A program made the translations under genes and the position numbers. A stretch of 64,000 nucleotides of DNA from Flavonifractor sp. An100. Its GTDB lineage: Bacteria; Bacillota; Clostridia; Oscillospirales; Oscillospiraceae. The notes under the pieces are model-generated. The model did not search any database and was not told the DNA's origin. It saw only the letters and a list, made by a program, of their open reading frames with translations. Of the stretch, positions 1-8,900 are shown piece by piece; position 1 is the stretch's first letter, and the number at the start of each line of letters is the position of its first letter. The stretch spans positions 1-64,000 of the forward strand of contig NZ_NFMA01000014.1 of NCBI RefSeq assembly GCF_002161175.1, in the 5' to 3' direction.

Positions 1-6
1 TTGACC
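1..6 (+). rRNA. 23S rRNA 3' end (partial)
   Basis: The first six bases, TTGACC, match the usual last bases of bacterial 23S rRNA. They are followed by spacer, two tRNA genes and 5S rRNA, which is the context expected there. Six bases alone are weak evidence, so the call rests mainly on position. Confidence 0.4.
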
Positions 7-135
7 TAAATGATTCGAAGGAATGCAGGCGCTTGTAAGCGAAGGAAGGTTGTTTCACTGTTCGGTTTTCAGGGTGTAGAGAAAGCGCCCCCCTTCTGGC
101 GAAAGAGAAAGTAAAAGAGAATGAAGTTTTCTTTG
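7..135 (+). other. rRNA operon internal spacer
   Basis: Non-coding stretch between the presumed 23S end and the first tRNA gene. It has no reading frame with a ribosome binding site. The stretch around 56-75 (CACTGTTCGGTTTTCAGGG) resembles spacer sequence commonly found next to Firmicutes rRNA genes. Confidence 0.4.
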
Positions 136-163
136 CATACTTTCTTTTTCAAAAGAAAGTATG
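136..163 (+). repeat. Perfect 13-bp inverted repeat abutting tRNA-Lys
   Basis: CATACTTTCTTTT (136-148) and AAAAGAAAGTATG (151-163) are exact reverse complements separated by two bases. The last base of the right arm is the first base of tRNA-Lys. A transcript would fold into a hairpin touching the tRNA 5' end, so a role in processing of the rRNA-tRNA precursor is plausible. That role is inference. Confidence 0.7.
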
Positions 164-238
164 CGCCTTTAGCTCAGTTGGTAGAGCAACTGACTCTTAA
201 TCAGTGGGTCCCGGGTTCGAATCCCTGAAGGCGCACCA
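163..238 (+). tRNA. tRNA-Lys (CTT)
   Basis: Full cloverleaf. The acceptor arms GCGCCTT and AAGGCGC pair completely, the D-arm is GCTC/GAGC, the anticodon stem is ACTGA/TCAGT with loop CTCTTAA, and the T-loop is TTCGAAT. Anticodon CTT reads AAG lysine codons. CCA is encoded at 236-238. The T-stem has one apparent C-T mismatch. It lies between 23S and 5S and so should be cut from the rRNA precursor. Confidence 0.96.
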
Positions 239-241
239 CAT

Positions 242-316
242 GGCCCGTTGGTCAAGCGGTTAAGACGGCGGCCTCTCACGCCGCAAACATGGGTTCGATT
301 CCCGTACGGGTCACCA
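242..316 (+). tRNA. tRNA-Glu (CTC)
   Basis: Acceptor arms GGCCCGT and ACGGGTC pair with one G-T wobble. The anticodon stem is GCGGC/GCCGC with loop CTCTCAC, giving anticodon CTC for GAG codons. The T-loop is TTCGATT and CCA is encoded. It starts three bases after tRNA-Lys, so both come from one transcript. Confidence 0.95.
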
Positions 317-360
317 TTGAAAACTTTATATTGGTTTTAGTCGCGGAAGCGATTAAAATA

Positions 361-476
<116 letters not shown>

Positions 477-481
477 CAAGC

Positions 482-506
482 GGACAGCATTTGCTGTCCA
501 TTTTTT
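482..506 (+). terminator. rRNA operon terminator
   Basis: GGACAGCA (482-489) and TGCTGTCC (492-499) form an 8-bp stem, followed by A and six T residues. It sits directly behind 5S rRNA. Confidence 0.92.
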
Positions 507-541
507 GTCGCTAAAAGTCGAACAAATTTTCTATTTTTCCA

Positions 542-570
542 TTGACTTCTCCCTTGGAATCCATTAGAAT
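542..570 (+). promoter_or_regulatory. Sigma-A-type promoter for SLOG-queH pair
   Basis: TTGACT (542-547), a 17-base spacer and TAGAAT (565-570), about 33 bases before the next start codon. Both hexamers match consensus at five of six positions. Confidence 0.75.
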
Positions 571-603
571 GAGGGCACTGCCGGAGATGAGGAGGGGAGA
601 TCC

Positions 604-1107
604 ATGGAACGAGAGACAACCTGTTGCTTTACTGGTCATCGACCGGACAAGCTCCCCTGGGGAGAACAGGAGGAGGACCCCCGTTGTCTGGCATTGAAAA
701 GAAAACTGGCAGATGCACTAGAGAGGGCCTTTCAGGATGGATACCGACACTTTATTAGTGGAATGGCGCGAGGAGCCGACCTGTACTTTGCTGAGGCCGT
801 TTTGAAGCTGCGTGAATCCTATCCGGAGATTACCTTGGAAGGGGCGCGTCCCTATGAGGGACAGGCTTCCGGCTGGCCGGCGGCAGAACAGCAACGTTAT
901 TGGAAGATTTTAGATCAGTGCAACTATGAAACTCTGGTACAGCACCGGTATAACCGGGGCTGTATGATGCGGCGCAACCGCTACATGGTGGATCGGTCCA
1001 AGCGCATTATTGTCGTCTATGACGGAGGACCGGGGGGAGGGACAGCTCAAACTTTGAGCTACGCCATGAAGCAGGGCTTAGAGCAAGAGATATTGCCTGT
1101 GGAGTGA
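604..1107 (+). CDS. SLOG family protein (YpsA/DUF1273-like)
   Basis: 167 aa. The N-terminal TGHRP motif (residues 10-14) and a GMARGAD motif near residue 53 are hallmarks of the YpsA/DUF1273 branch of the SLOG superfamily, a Rossmann-like fold thought to bind nucleotides or nucleotide-derived ligands. The conserved glycine-rich segment near the C-terminus (GGPGGGT) fits as well. In Bacillus, YpsA has been linked to cell division and stress, but the ligand is unknown, so I assign only the family. The start is ATG behind GGAGGGGAGA. The gene is followed after nine bases by queH, suggesting co-transcription from the promoter at 542. Confidence 0.85.
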   Translation: MERETTCCFTGHRPDKLPWGEQEEDPRCLALKRKLADALERAFQDGYRHFISGMARGADLYFAEAVLKLRESYPEITLEGARPYEGQASGWPAAEQQRYWKILDQCNYETLVQHRYNRGCMMRRNRYMVDRSKRIIVVYDGGPGGGTAQTLSYAMKQGLEQEILPVE

Positions 1108-1116
1108 TAGAAAGCT

Positions 1117-1719
1117 ATGAAAACGTTGATGCATATTTGCTGCGCACCCTGTGCCAACCGACCTATTGCCCTGTTGCAGGAAGAAGGAATCCAGGTTACC
1201 GGCTTTTGGTTCAATCCCAATATTCACCCTTATACCGAGTATCAAGCCCGAAAAGCCACATTGGAAGGGTATGTTAAGGAAATTGGAATGAAGCTGATCA
1301 TCGGGGGGACCTATGATCTGCGGAGTTTTATTACCCATGTGGCAGACAACATTGACGGACGCTGTGCCTATTGCTACCGAGTGCGAATGGAGGAGACCGC
1401 CCGCTACGCCGCCGAGAACGGCTACGACAGTTTTACCACCTCTTTGCTGATCTCCCCTTATCAGAACCACGAGGCGATTCGTTCTACCGCGCAGGCTATG
1501 GGAGAGAAGTATGGGGTGGAGTTTCTCTATCGGGACTTCCGGCCCCTGTTTCAGGCGGGACAGGAGTTTGCGCGGGAACATGGATTTTACATGCAGAAGT
1601 ACTGTGGTTGCATTTTCAGTGAGGAAGATCGTTATATGGGCGCGAAACGCCGCAAGAAGGAGCGGAGAGCGCAGCAACAGGAGCAGCAAACCAAAGCAAA
1701 AACAGCGGGAACGGTTTAA
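1117..1719 (+). CDS. queH: Epoxyqueuosine reductase QueH
   Basis: 200 aa. QueH (DUF208) carries out the last step of queuosine synthesis, reducing epoxyqueuosine to queuosine in tRNA, and replaces the cobalamin-dependent QueG. The diagnostic cysteines are visible: C8-C9 and C12 in HICCAPC, C83 and C86 in CAYCYR, and C163 and C165 in KYCGC; these bind iron-sulfur and metal centres in the family. The C-terminal about 25 residues are lysine/glutamine-rich and poorly conserved. No other queuosine gene is in the window, so the pathway is not complete here. The stop codon lies in the loop of the downstream terminator. Confidence 0.93.
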   Translation: MKTLMHICCAPCANRPIALLQEEGIQVTGFWFNPNIHPYTEYQARKATLEGYVKEIGMKLIIGGTYDLRSFITHVADNIDGRCAYCYRVRMEETARYAAENGYDSFTTSLLISPYQNHEAIRSTAQAMGEKYGVEFLYRDFRPLFQAGQEFAREHGFYMQKYCGCIFSEEDRYMGAKRRKKERRAQQQEQQTKAKTAGTV

Positions 1720-1739
1720 GCCGTTCCCGCTGTTTTTAT
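1701..1739. terminator. Bidirectional terminator between queH and gltS
   Basis: AACAGCGGGAACGG (1701-1714) pairs with CCGTTCCCGCTGTT (1721-1734) around a six-base loop. It is flanked by A-rich sequence on the left and TTTTTATA on the right, so it can end transcription from both converging genes. Confidence 0.9.
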
Positions 1740-1755
1740 AAAAGTTACGTTCCGC

Positions 1756-3006
1756 TTATCCAAAGATAGGTAGGATATTGAGGAAACCGGTAATAATGAG
1801 GCCATTGAAGAAGTCGATGAACAGGGAACCCACTAGGGGAACGATGAAATAAGCCTGAGGGGCGGGGCCGTAACGTTTGGTAATAGCCTGCATGTTGGCC
1901 ATGGCGTTGGGGGTGGCGCCCATACCGAAGCCACAGAAGGCGGCGGTCATGACAGCGGCCTCGTAGTCCCGACCCATGATGTTATATACTACGAAGCGGG
2001 CAAAGATAAACATAAGGACGGTCTGAGCCAAGAGCATCACAATCATGGCGGCAGCTACGTCAGCAAGCTGCCACAGGGCCACAGACATCAGAGCAATGGC
2101 CAAGAAGATGGACAGGGATACGTTACCCCACAGATCCAGGGCTTTGGCAGGAAGGATAATGTGCTTGGCGTCGCAGAAATTACGAATGATAGCGGCAATG
2201 AGCATGGCACCGATGTAGGTGGGGAAGGTGAAGTTAAACTCAAAGTTGCCGATCTCAATGTGGATGTTATTCAGAGCCAGAGTAAGCAGAGTGCCCAGGC
2301 CGGAGGCTACGATGAGCAGGATGGCGGCATTGGTAAAGGACTCGGTGTCGACTCGCTCAGCCTTCTCCTTCTCGGCGGGGGACTCATCTTCCAATTCCAT
2401 GAGCTCTTCAGTGTTCTCAGTGGAATGAAGGTTGTACTTATTAATGATGCTGCGGGCAGTGGGGCCACCCATCAGGGAGCCGGCTACCAAGCCATAGGTG
2501 GCAGCAGCCACCGCGATGACATTAGCAGTGGCGATACCCAGATCCTTCTCCATCATGGGGCCATAGGAGCCGGCAGTGCCGTGGCCACCCACCATGGGGA
2601 TAGAGCCGGTGCACAGGCCCAGACGCAGGTCCCAATCAAAGACACCGGCCAGAATGGAACTGAGGATGTTCTGGAGGAAGACCATGACGATGGCCACCAA
2701 CAGGAAGGTAATTACCTTTTTGCTGCCTTGCTTGAGTAGGCGGAAGCAGGCGGTGTAGCCTACGCTGGTGAAGAACAGGGTCATAAAGAAGTCCTTGACG
2801 TTGGAGTCAAATTTAAACTCCACTACACCGGCCATGTAGAGGCCCAGATGGGCCAGGGCGAAGATCAGACCGCCTACCACCGGAGCAGGGATGCAGCACT
2901 TGCGCAGAAATTCGATGCGGTTGGTCAAATAGCGACCCAGTACGAACAGCAGCATAGCGATGGCCGCTGTCTGGTACATGTTCAGGGTAATCTCTGGCAT
3001 GAACAA
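1756..3006 (-). CDS. gltS: Sodium/glutamate symporter GltS
   Basis: 416 aa hydrophobic protein with the GltS arrangement: two halves of membrane helices with re-entrant loops (GxVGGHGTAGSYGP near residue 145 and CGFGMGATPNAMANMQ near residue 365) and an acidic cytoplasmic linker around residues 200-220. The family imports L-glutamate (the D isomer also in E. coli) with Na+. The start is ATG with GGAGAG upstream. It lies downstream of a GlnK/GlnL-like two-component pair on the same strand, with a candidate GlnL site in the 216-bp gap. Regulation by that pair is therefore likely. Confidence 0.95.
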   Translation of the reverse strand: MFMPEITLNMYQTAAIAMLLFVLGRYLTNRIEFLRKCCIPAPVVGGLIFALAHLGLYMAGVVEFKFDSNVKDFFMTLFFTSVGYTACFRLLKQGSKKVITFLLVAIVMVFLQNILSSILAGVFDWDLRLGLCTGSIPMVGGHGTAGSYGPMMEKDLGIATANVIAVAAATYGLVAGSLMGGPTARSIINKYNLHSTENTEELMELEDESPAEKEKAERVDTESFTNAAILLIVASGLGTLLTLALNNIHIEIGNFEFNFTFPTYIGAMLIAAIIRNFCDAKHIILPAKALDLWGNVSLSIFLAIALMSVALWQLADVAAAMIVMLLAQTVLMFIFARFVVYNIMGRDYEAAVMTAAFCGFGMGATPNAMANMQAITKRYGPAPQAYFIVPLVGSLFIDFFNGLIITGFLNILPIFG

Positions 3007-3081
3007 TCTCTCCTTTTCTTTGTAATAATCTGGCTGTGAACGGGAAGATCCTTTTCTCGTTAGTATTTTAACAGGGAAGCG

Positions 3082-3097
3082 TCAAAATCCTTCAAAA
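3082..3097 (-). promoter_or_regulatory. Candidate GlnL-type direct repeat upstream of gltS
   Basis: Read on the minus strand this is TTTTGA-AGGA-TTTTGA, two identical half sites with a 10-bp period, about 76 bases before gltS. From memory, the B. subtilis GlnL operator at glnT is TTTTGT-N4-TTTTGT, so both spacing and core agree. A possible minus-strand -10 (TAAAAT, 3070-3065) lies just downstream. The regulator encoded next door is a GlnL homologue. Binding is inferred, not shown. Confidence 0.6.
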
Positions 3098-3222
3098 TCC
3101 AACGAGGCCAAAAAGAAGTTTTCAGAAAATTACAAAGACAGAGCTACATATTTATATAGTTTGACCAGCGCAGAGAATGATATACCAGATATAAGAACAC
3201 ACATCAAATAGGAAAGAGAGTG

Positions 3223-4056
3223 TTACTCCTCCTCGGCCAAAATAATTAAGCCATCCAGAAAGCGTTTTAAGTTGGCTTTTCCCCCGGGGCCCTTTCCCTG
3301 GAGGTAGGACATCTGGGCACGAACCTCCTGGAAGGGGAAGAGGCGGGCGGCATAGCGGGTAAAGAACTCGTTATTGTAGTCCTCCAGGCCCAGATTGGCA
3401 ATGTGGTTCAGCCCACGTTCCACAGCCCGCCGGGCTCTCTGTTCCACCGTTTTTGGCGAGTCACCTAGTTGGGCACATAGGGTGCTGATTCCTACCTGAG
3501 AAGCGGTTTGGTGCCGCTGTAGCAAAAGCAAGCACAGTTCAATGATATCTTGTCCACCCTTTTCTCCGGCCATGCCCAGCTGGCTGAGAATATACTTTAG
3601 GCGTCGGCGTTCCCGTTCATTTGGGTCCTCCCGGGGAATGGGGGCCCGGGCAGCAAAGACATTTTGTATAGCATTTAGAGCTTTTTCATTTTCAATTTGA
3701 CGCGTGACATTGCGGACGACCTGGCCAACTTCAATCACATTGATGGGCTTTTGGATGAAAAATTCAATTCCAGCAGAATAGGCCTTGGCAATCATTTCCT
3801 TGGAGGATACCTGTGAGAGCATAATGAATTTGGCAGAGCAGCCCCGTTCCCGCAGCTCCCGCACGACCTGTATGCCGTCCCGCTCCGGCATGAGGAGATC
3901 CACCAGGATGAGGTCGGGATCAATGGCCAGGATACGGTCCAGGTCAGCGGGGCCGTCTGCGGTATCGCCGCAGATGGCTCCCAGACCATTCCGCTCCACG
4001 ATGTCCTCCAAGATACTGATAACGGAGATGTCATCTTCAATGATGTAGATCCTCAT
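3223..4056 (-). CDS. Response regulator, GlnL/YcbB type
   Basis: 277 aa. Residues 1-125 form a receiver domain with acidic pair E7-D8-D9, phospho-acceptor D53 in VDLLMP and the conserved lysine in FFIQKP near residue 103. Residues 160-275 match the YcbB output domain of the GlnL family rather than an OmpR or NarL domain, including a helix-turn-helix-like stretch (SQVGISTLCAQLGDSPKTVEQ region). In Bacillus, GlnL activates glutamine/glutamate uptake genes. The gene overlaps the upstream histidine kinase by 20 bases, so the two are translationally coupled. Confidence 0.88.
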   Translation of the reverse strand: MRIYIIEDDISVISILEDIVERNGLGAICGDTADGPADLDRILAIDPDLILVDLLMPERDGIQVVRELRERGCSAKFIMLSQVSSKEMIAKAYSAGIEFFIQKPINVIEVGQVVRNVTRQIENEKALNAIQNVFAARAPIPREDPNERERRRLKYILSQLGMAGEKGGQDIIELCLLLLQRHQTASQVGISTLCAQLGDSPKTVEQRARRAVERGLNHIANLGLEDYNNEFFTRYAARLFPFQEVRAQMSYLQGKGPGGKANLKRFLDGLIILAEEE

Positions 4057-5362
4057 GATTCCCTCCTGTCACGGCGTCCAGAGGCAGACGGACCTGAAAG
4101 CAGGTCCCCTGACCAAGCTGAGAGTGAACTTCTACCTCGCCCCCCAGCTCCTGGGCGATAAACTGTACGGCCGGCAGGCCCACGCCACGGTTAATGTCGC
4201 CGGTGGCGGGGTCAAATTTGGTGGAATATCCCACTTGAAAGAGTAACTCCATAGCGCGGGGGGAAATTCCGGGGCCGTTGTCCTCCACCTTGAGCACAAG
4301 GAAGTCCCCGTCCCGTCGGCAATCCACTCGAACGACTCCCCGTCCTTTATCGGCCCGAATGGCCTCCAAGGCGTTGGTGACCAGATTCTTTAAAATGGAT
4401 AGCAGCCGATAGTGCTCCAGAATGGGAAAATTATCCCGGCACCGGCACTCCAGGCGGATTTCCGCCCGCTGTTGCCCCAAAAATTGGCGGGTGGTGACTT
4501 CTAAAATATGGAGCAGGTCCCGAAGAGACATGGACTGGTGGTCATAAGCTCCGGCGACCTCTTCTTCAATTCCGCGAATAATGCGCAGGTTGTCCTTTTT
4601 CACCTCATGGACATCCCGGGCAATGGACAGGGCCAGGGCGGCGTTCTCTTCCTCGCCGTCGATGCCGCTGAGCCGCTCATACAGGCGGTAGGCGTTGGAC
4701 ATGACCGCTTCAATATCCTCTGCGTCCTTTTTGAGAAAATACAGCTCGGTTTTTAGATTGGCAGTCATCAAAAACAGATGGCGGTAACGCCGCTCGTGTT
4801 CCTCCCGCAGCAGCAGGCGGCGGTAGTTCTGTATGGACCACAAAACCAGGCAAGCGGCCAGGGAGCGGGCCAGAGCTAGAAACAGTCCAGCCAGAGTGGT
4901 AAGGGTGACGGGATAGCCGGTGCTGGAGGTAAGGCTGGACAGAGCCAGGTTGAGCCAGTTGGACAAAAAGTCGCAGGTGAACAGCGAGAAAAAGAGGTGA
5001 GGAGGAGATACGGCCCGGCGGTCCCGAATCAACAGGCAGAGCAGGCAGTCGTAGCAAAGATAGAAGACCCCACCTGGATATTCCCGAATCAAAGCGGGAA
5101 GAAGGGCTCCCCCCAAAAGCAGATCCCCCGCCACCCGGAACAAAATGACGCACAATCCAGCGACCAGACCGGAAAAGGGACGGTGGCTGTCCCGCATCAT
5201 GGTCATCAGTAATATGGGATACAGGATGACCGAGGCAGAGACTCGAAAGCCATCCGCCAACCCCGAAAAATACAGCTGACTGGTCAGCGCAACCGCCAGA
5301 CCAATGACCGCTCCCCGCTGCCAGGGGGAGAGCCGCATGTCCGGAAAGGAAAGAAAGGCCAT
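4037..5362 (-). CDS. Sensor histidine kinase, GlnK/YcbA type
   Basis: 441 aa from the ATG at 5362, chosen because GGGAGG lies eight bases upstream; an earlier in-frame start at 5434 lacks such a site. Residues 1-170 hold several membrane helices and no obvious extracellular sensor domain, so sensing may be within the membrane. The phospho-acceptor is probably H252 in DVHEVKKDN. The ATPase domain shows NLVTNALEAI (N box), DNGPGI (G1) and NRGVGLPAV (G2). It forms an operon with the GlnL-like regulator, and gltS lies next in line. The likely signal is glutamate/glutamine availability, by analogy with B. subtilis GlnK. Confidence 0.87.
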   Translation of the reverse strand: MAFLSFPDMRLSPWQRGAVIGLAVALTSQLYFSGLADGFRVSASVILYPILLMTMMRDSHRPFSGLVAGLCVILFRVAGDLLLGGALLPALIREYPGGVFYLCYDCLLCLLIRDRRAVSPPHLFFSLFTCDFLSNWLNLALSSLTSSTGYPVTLTTLAGLFLALARSLAACLVLWSIQNYRRLLLREEHERRYRHLFLMTANLKTELYFLKKDAEDIEAVMSNAYRLYERLSGIDGEEENAALALSIARDVHEVKKDNLRIIRGIEEEVAGAYDHQSMSLRDLLHILEVTTRQFLGQQRAEIRLECRCRDNFPILEHYRLLSILKNLVTNALEAIRADKGRGVVRVDCRRDGDFLVLKVEDNGPGISPRAMELLFQVGYSTKFDPATGDINRGVGLPAVQFIAQELGGEVEVHSQLGQGTCFQVRLPLDAVTGGNHEDLHH

Positions 5363-5406
5363 GGCCGCACCTCCCAGGAAATTTACGAATTTATTACACC
5401 CCTTCC

Positions 5407-5434
5407 ATCTTAAAAGACTAGGGCAGTTTGTCAA
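5407..5434 (-). promoter_or_regulatory. Promoter of the histidine kinase operon
   Basis: On the minus strand TTGACA (5434-5429), a 16-base spacer and TAAGAT (5412-5407), about 45 bases before the kinase start. Confidence 0.6.
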
Positions 5435-5506
5435 GGGATTCCCTTAAATTTGGTCCACTTTTTTCCACGCTGGAGAAGTAACAATTTAATGACAGTTTTT
5501 ATTTTA

Positions 5507-5555
5507 GGTTTACAAAGTAGACCAAATGTGTTATGCTAGGTTTACAAAGTAAACC
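5507..5555 (+). promoter_or_regulatory. blaI-like promoter with two operators
   Basis: Two copies of a 17-bp palindrome: GGTTTACAAAGTAGACC (5507-5523, one mismatch) and GGTTTACAAAGTAAACC (5539-5555, perfect). The -35 TTTACA (5509-5514) is inside the first, the -10 TATGCT (5532-5537) follows after 17 bases, and the expected start point falls in the second. A BlaI dimer on either site would block polymerase, so the repressor very probably controls its own operon. AGGAGG follows at once. Confidence 0.85.
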
Positions 5556-5569
5556 AGGAGGGATGTCCC

Positions 5570-5950
5570 ATGGAGGAACAGGTATTGACCAACAGTGAGT
5601 GGTATGTGATGGACTGCCTGTGGCAGCGCAGCCCCATGACGGTGATGGAGCTGGTGGCTGCCCTGGGGGACAAGGTGGGGTGGGCCAAGAGCACCACCAT
5701 CACCACCCTGCGGCGGATGGAGGAGAAGGGGCTGGTGACGGTAGAGGTCCGGGACCGAGCCAAGCACTATACCCCCGCTCTGGAGCGGGATAAGGCCGCA
5801 CGCCGGGAGACCCGGTCCTTCTTGGATAAGGTGTACCGGGGGAGTGTGGGACTGATGGTGTCGGCCATGGCAGACGAGAAAGCCCTGTCCCGGGCGGAGA
5901 TTGAGGAGCTGTATGACATCCTGCGCAAGGCGGAGGAGGGGATGAAATGA
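5570..5950 (+). CDS. BlaI/MecI/CopY family repressor
   Basis: 126 aa, the usual length. Residues 1-75 form the winged helix (NSEWYVMDCLWQ, then WAKSTTITTLRRMEEKGLV as recognition helix and wing). The C-terminal helix pair is the dimerisation part and holds the usual cleavage region. Such repressors are inactivated by proteolysis started by the partner M56 protease. The downstream gene overlaps by ATGA. The start is ATG at 5570 behind AGGAGG; an ATG at 5563 is out of frame. No beta-lactamase or PBP2a gene lies nearby. Confidence 0.93.
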   Translation: MEEQVLTNSEWYVMDCLWQRSPMTVMELVAALGDKVGWAKSTTITTLRRMEEKGLVTVEVRDRAKHYTPALERDKAARRETRSFLDKVYRGSVGLMVSAMADEKALSRAEIEELYDILRKAEEGMK

Positions 5951-8900
5951 ACGCCATTTTTATGCCCATAGACGCTCTGTTTCAGTGGCTGCTGCCTGTG
6001 TTGCCCAGCCTTCAGCAGCTGGGGGAGTGGGCGGTGAGCGGATCGGTTTTGATCTTAATTGTGTTGGGTTTGGGGGCTTTTCTGAAGGGAAAGCTGTCCT
6101 GTCGGGTACGGTATGCCCTGTGGGGGGTGGTGTTGGTACGGCTGTTGCTGCCCTTCCAGCTGCCCCTTTCCCTTCCGATGAGTTCCGCCCAGGCGGTGCC
6201 CGACGCACCTGACGCCTGGGAGACCACCTATGTTCCTGTGTTCCCCGGCCAGACCCAGAATATTGACGACACCCACCCCTACTACCAGGACCTGGAACCG
6301 GGGTATGAGGGACCTGGCCCCTGGTCTCAGGGGTATGTGGAGCGCTCGGAGGACGGGGAGACAGTGACCACCTATCTGGATTGTTTTACCCAGGCCGAAA
6401 TCCTCCAGCTGATTTGGGGGGTGGGGGTACTGGCCGCCCTTTTGCTGATTCTTGTTCCCAATGTGCGGTTTGCCCTTCGCTTGGAAAAAATGCGAAAGAC
6501 CTTGGAAATTCCAGACTGTCCCCTGCCTGTCTATGAGACGGAGGGACTACCCTCTCCCTGTCTCTTCGGCCTGTTTCACCCCGCCATCTACCTGACTGCC
6601 GAGGCAGCCGAACTGTCCGAGGGGGAACGGCGGCATGTGCTGGCCCATGAGCTGACCCACTACCACCATAAGGACCACATCTGGGCCGCCCTGCGCTGCC
6701 TGTGCCTGGCTCTCCACTGGTATAACCCCCTGGTGTGGCTGGCAGTCCTCTGTTCCAAGCGGGACGGAGAGCTGGCTTGCGACGAAGGGACTGTGGAGCG
6801 GCTGGGGGAGGCGGAACGTATCCCCTACGGCCGTACCCTTGTGGGGCTGGTGGCCCGGCGGTCCCTTCGACCTGGGGATCTGGTGTCCTGCTCCACCGCT
6901 ATGACCGGAGGGAAGACCACCATCCAGCAGCGCATTGCCCTACTGGTGAAGAAGCCGGAGACCAAAAGGACCGCCCTGTTTCTGGCCCTGTCCCTGGCGG
7001 CCTTGGCGGTGGTGTTCACCTTTGCCGGGGGAAGGGCGGCGGAAGGATGGGCCACCGATTACAACGGATTCAAATCGGAGATTCGGCAGGCTCAGTCCAT
7101 TGGATATGCCCCGCCCCTCTATTCCAGCCAGGGATATCCCGATCCCATTACCGACGAGGACCTACTGGAGGAGGCCCGGTCTCTCCTGTATGACAAGGTC
7201 CACGATCTGCTTACCCCGGTGGAGGCGGATTGGGGCGAGTTAGTCATCCATGCCTCCACCCTCACCCTGGTCACCCAAAGGGGAGAGGAGCACCAATACT
7301 TCCTCTGCCCCTGGGATGGGGACGTGTATGTCCTTGCCCCCGCCCAGTGGGACGCCGAGGGGTATACCCCGGTGGTGGTTTACCCGAAGGAGTATACCGT
7401 GACCACGGCTCTGGAGACCCTGGCCCGGCAGCAGAGGGAACGAAACAGCTCCGAACGTACCTCCCTCACCCAGGAGGAGATCGACTGGTTCAATGAGGAA
7501 TTTTTCAACAGTGGGGAGAAGGGAACTGCCATCCAGAATCTGTTTTTCGCCTCTCTCTATGACCAGCCCCAGGACATCGACCTCTTCCAACTCTTCTACC
7601 TGGGCGGCCTGGACGGGGAATCCGAGGCCCTTACTCCCCAGGAGCGCCAGGCGGTGGTGGAGACGGGCTACAGCGGGATGGAGCCCGACTGTCCCTGCAC
7701 CAAGATCACCCGGGCAGAGATGGATCAGACGCTGTTTCAGTATACCGGCCTTACCCTGGATGAGACCAATCAGTATGGTCTGGGGAGCTTCACTTATCTG
7801 GCGGAATATGACGCCTACTACCATTACCATGGGGACACCAACTTCACCTCTGTCACGGTCACCAGCGGTACCCGAGAGGGGGACCTGGTGTATCTCACCT
7901 ATGAGTCGAGCTATTATTTCCCCGACGCCCAGGGCAGGCAGCTGGTGGCCACCCTGCGGCAGACGGGAGAGGGGTACCATTTTGTGGCCAACCAGGTGGG
8001 TGTGGAGATTTCCCAGGGCTTCTCGGCCGAAGGGATGATTTTTGAGAGTGACGGAAACTTCGCCGAAACGGCCCAAACCTTTGGAAAGGCCCTAGCCCAA
8101 GCATACCTGGCTCTGCCGGAGAACGATCCCGGGGCAGTTACCGATGCTTTGGCGGACAGCTGGACCTTTACCCGGACTCTGCCTGGGGAGGAGGATGAGT
8201 TCTGCATCCGCCTGTCCCTGATCGTGGACCCGGTGGAGCCCAACACCATCTATTGGATGGCGGGGGCAGGCCTGGACCAGAATGAGGAAGGCGAGTGGGT
8301 GCTTACCCGGGAGTACCGTCTGGAGCGGGTAGAGGGGAATACCTGGACCTGCACCGAGGTGGGCGGTAACGTCAGCCTGTCAAATGATGCGGCCGCTGAC
8401 TATGAGAAGGTCCTGTCCGCTATGGCCGGCCTTCAGACCGAAGACATCCTATCCATCACCCCCTGGGATATGGGTGCGTTGCCGGACGGGTGGGCGGACA
8501 ACCTAAACCGGGAGGAACTGGCTCAGTTCATCCGTGAGGCCGCCGGCCAGCCCCGGGAGAGCTTGGAGGGGCACAACGATGAGGAGTGGCTGGACCACAG
8601 CCTGTGGCAGGTGGAGGTACTGATTTCTCCGGGGTGGAGCATCTCCCTTATGGCCGGGCGGGCGGAAGATCAGGTGAGCATCAGCGAGGCCATTACCCTG
8701 ACCAACTGCCCTGGGCTCTATGATCTCATCCGCCAGGCCGCCGGCAGTGGCCAGACCATCACCGTCCAAAATGAGTCGGTGCTGGCGTGTATGGACCAGG
8801 TACTGGCCAAAGAGCTGGAGCAGGTACGGGACCCGGCGATTACCCCTGACCACCCCGAGGCCTATCTGGATGCGGAGCTCACCCAGCTCAACCCCCTGGC

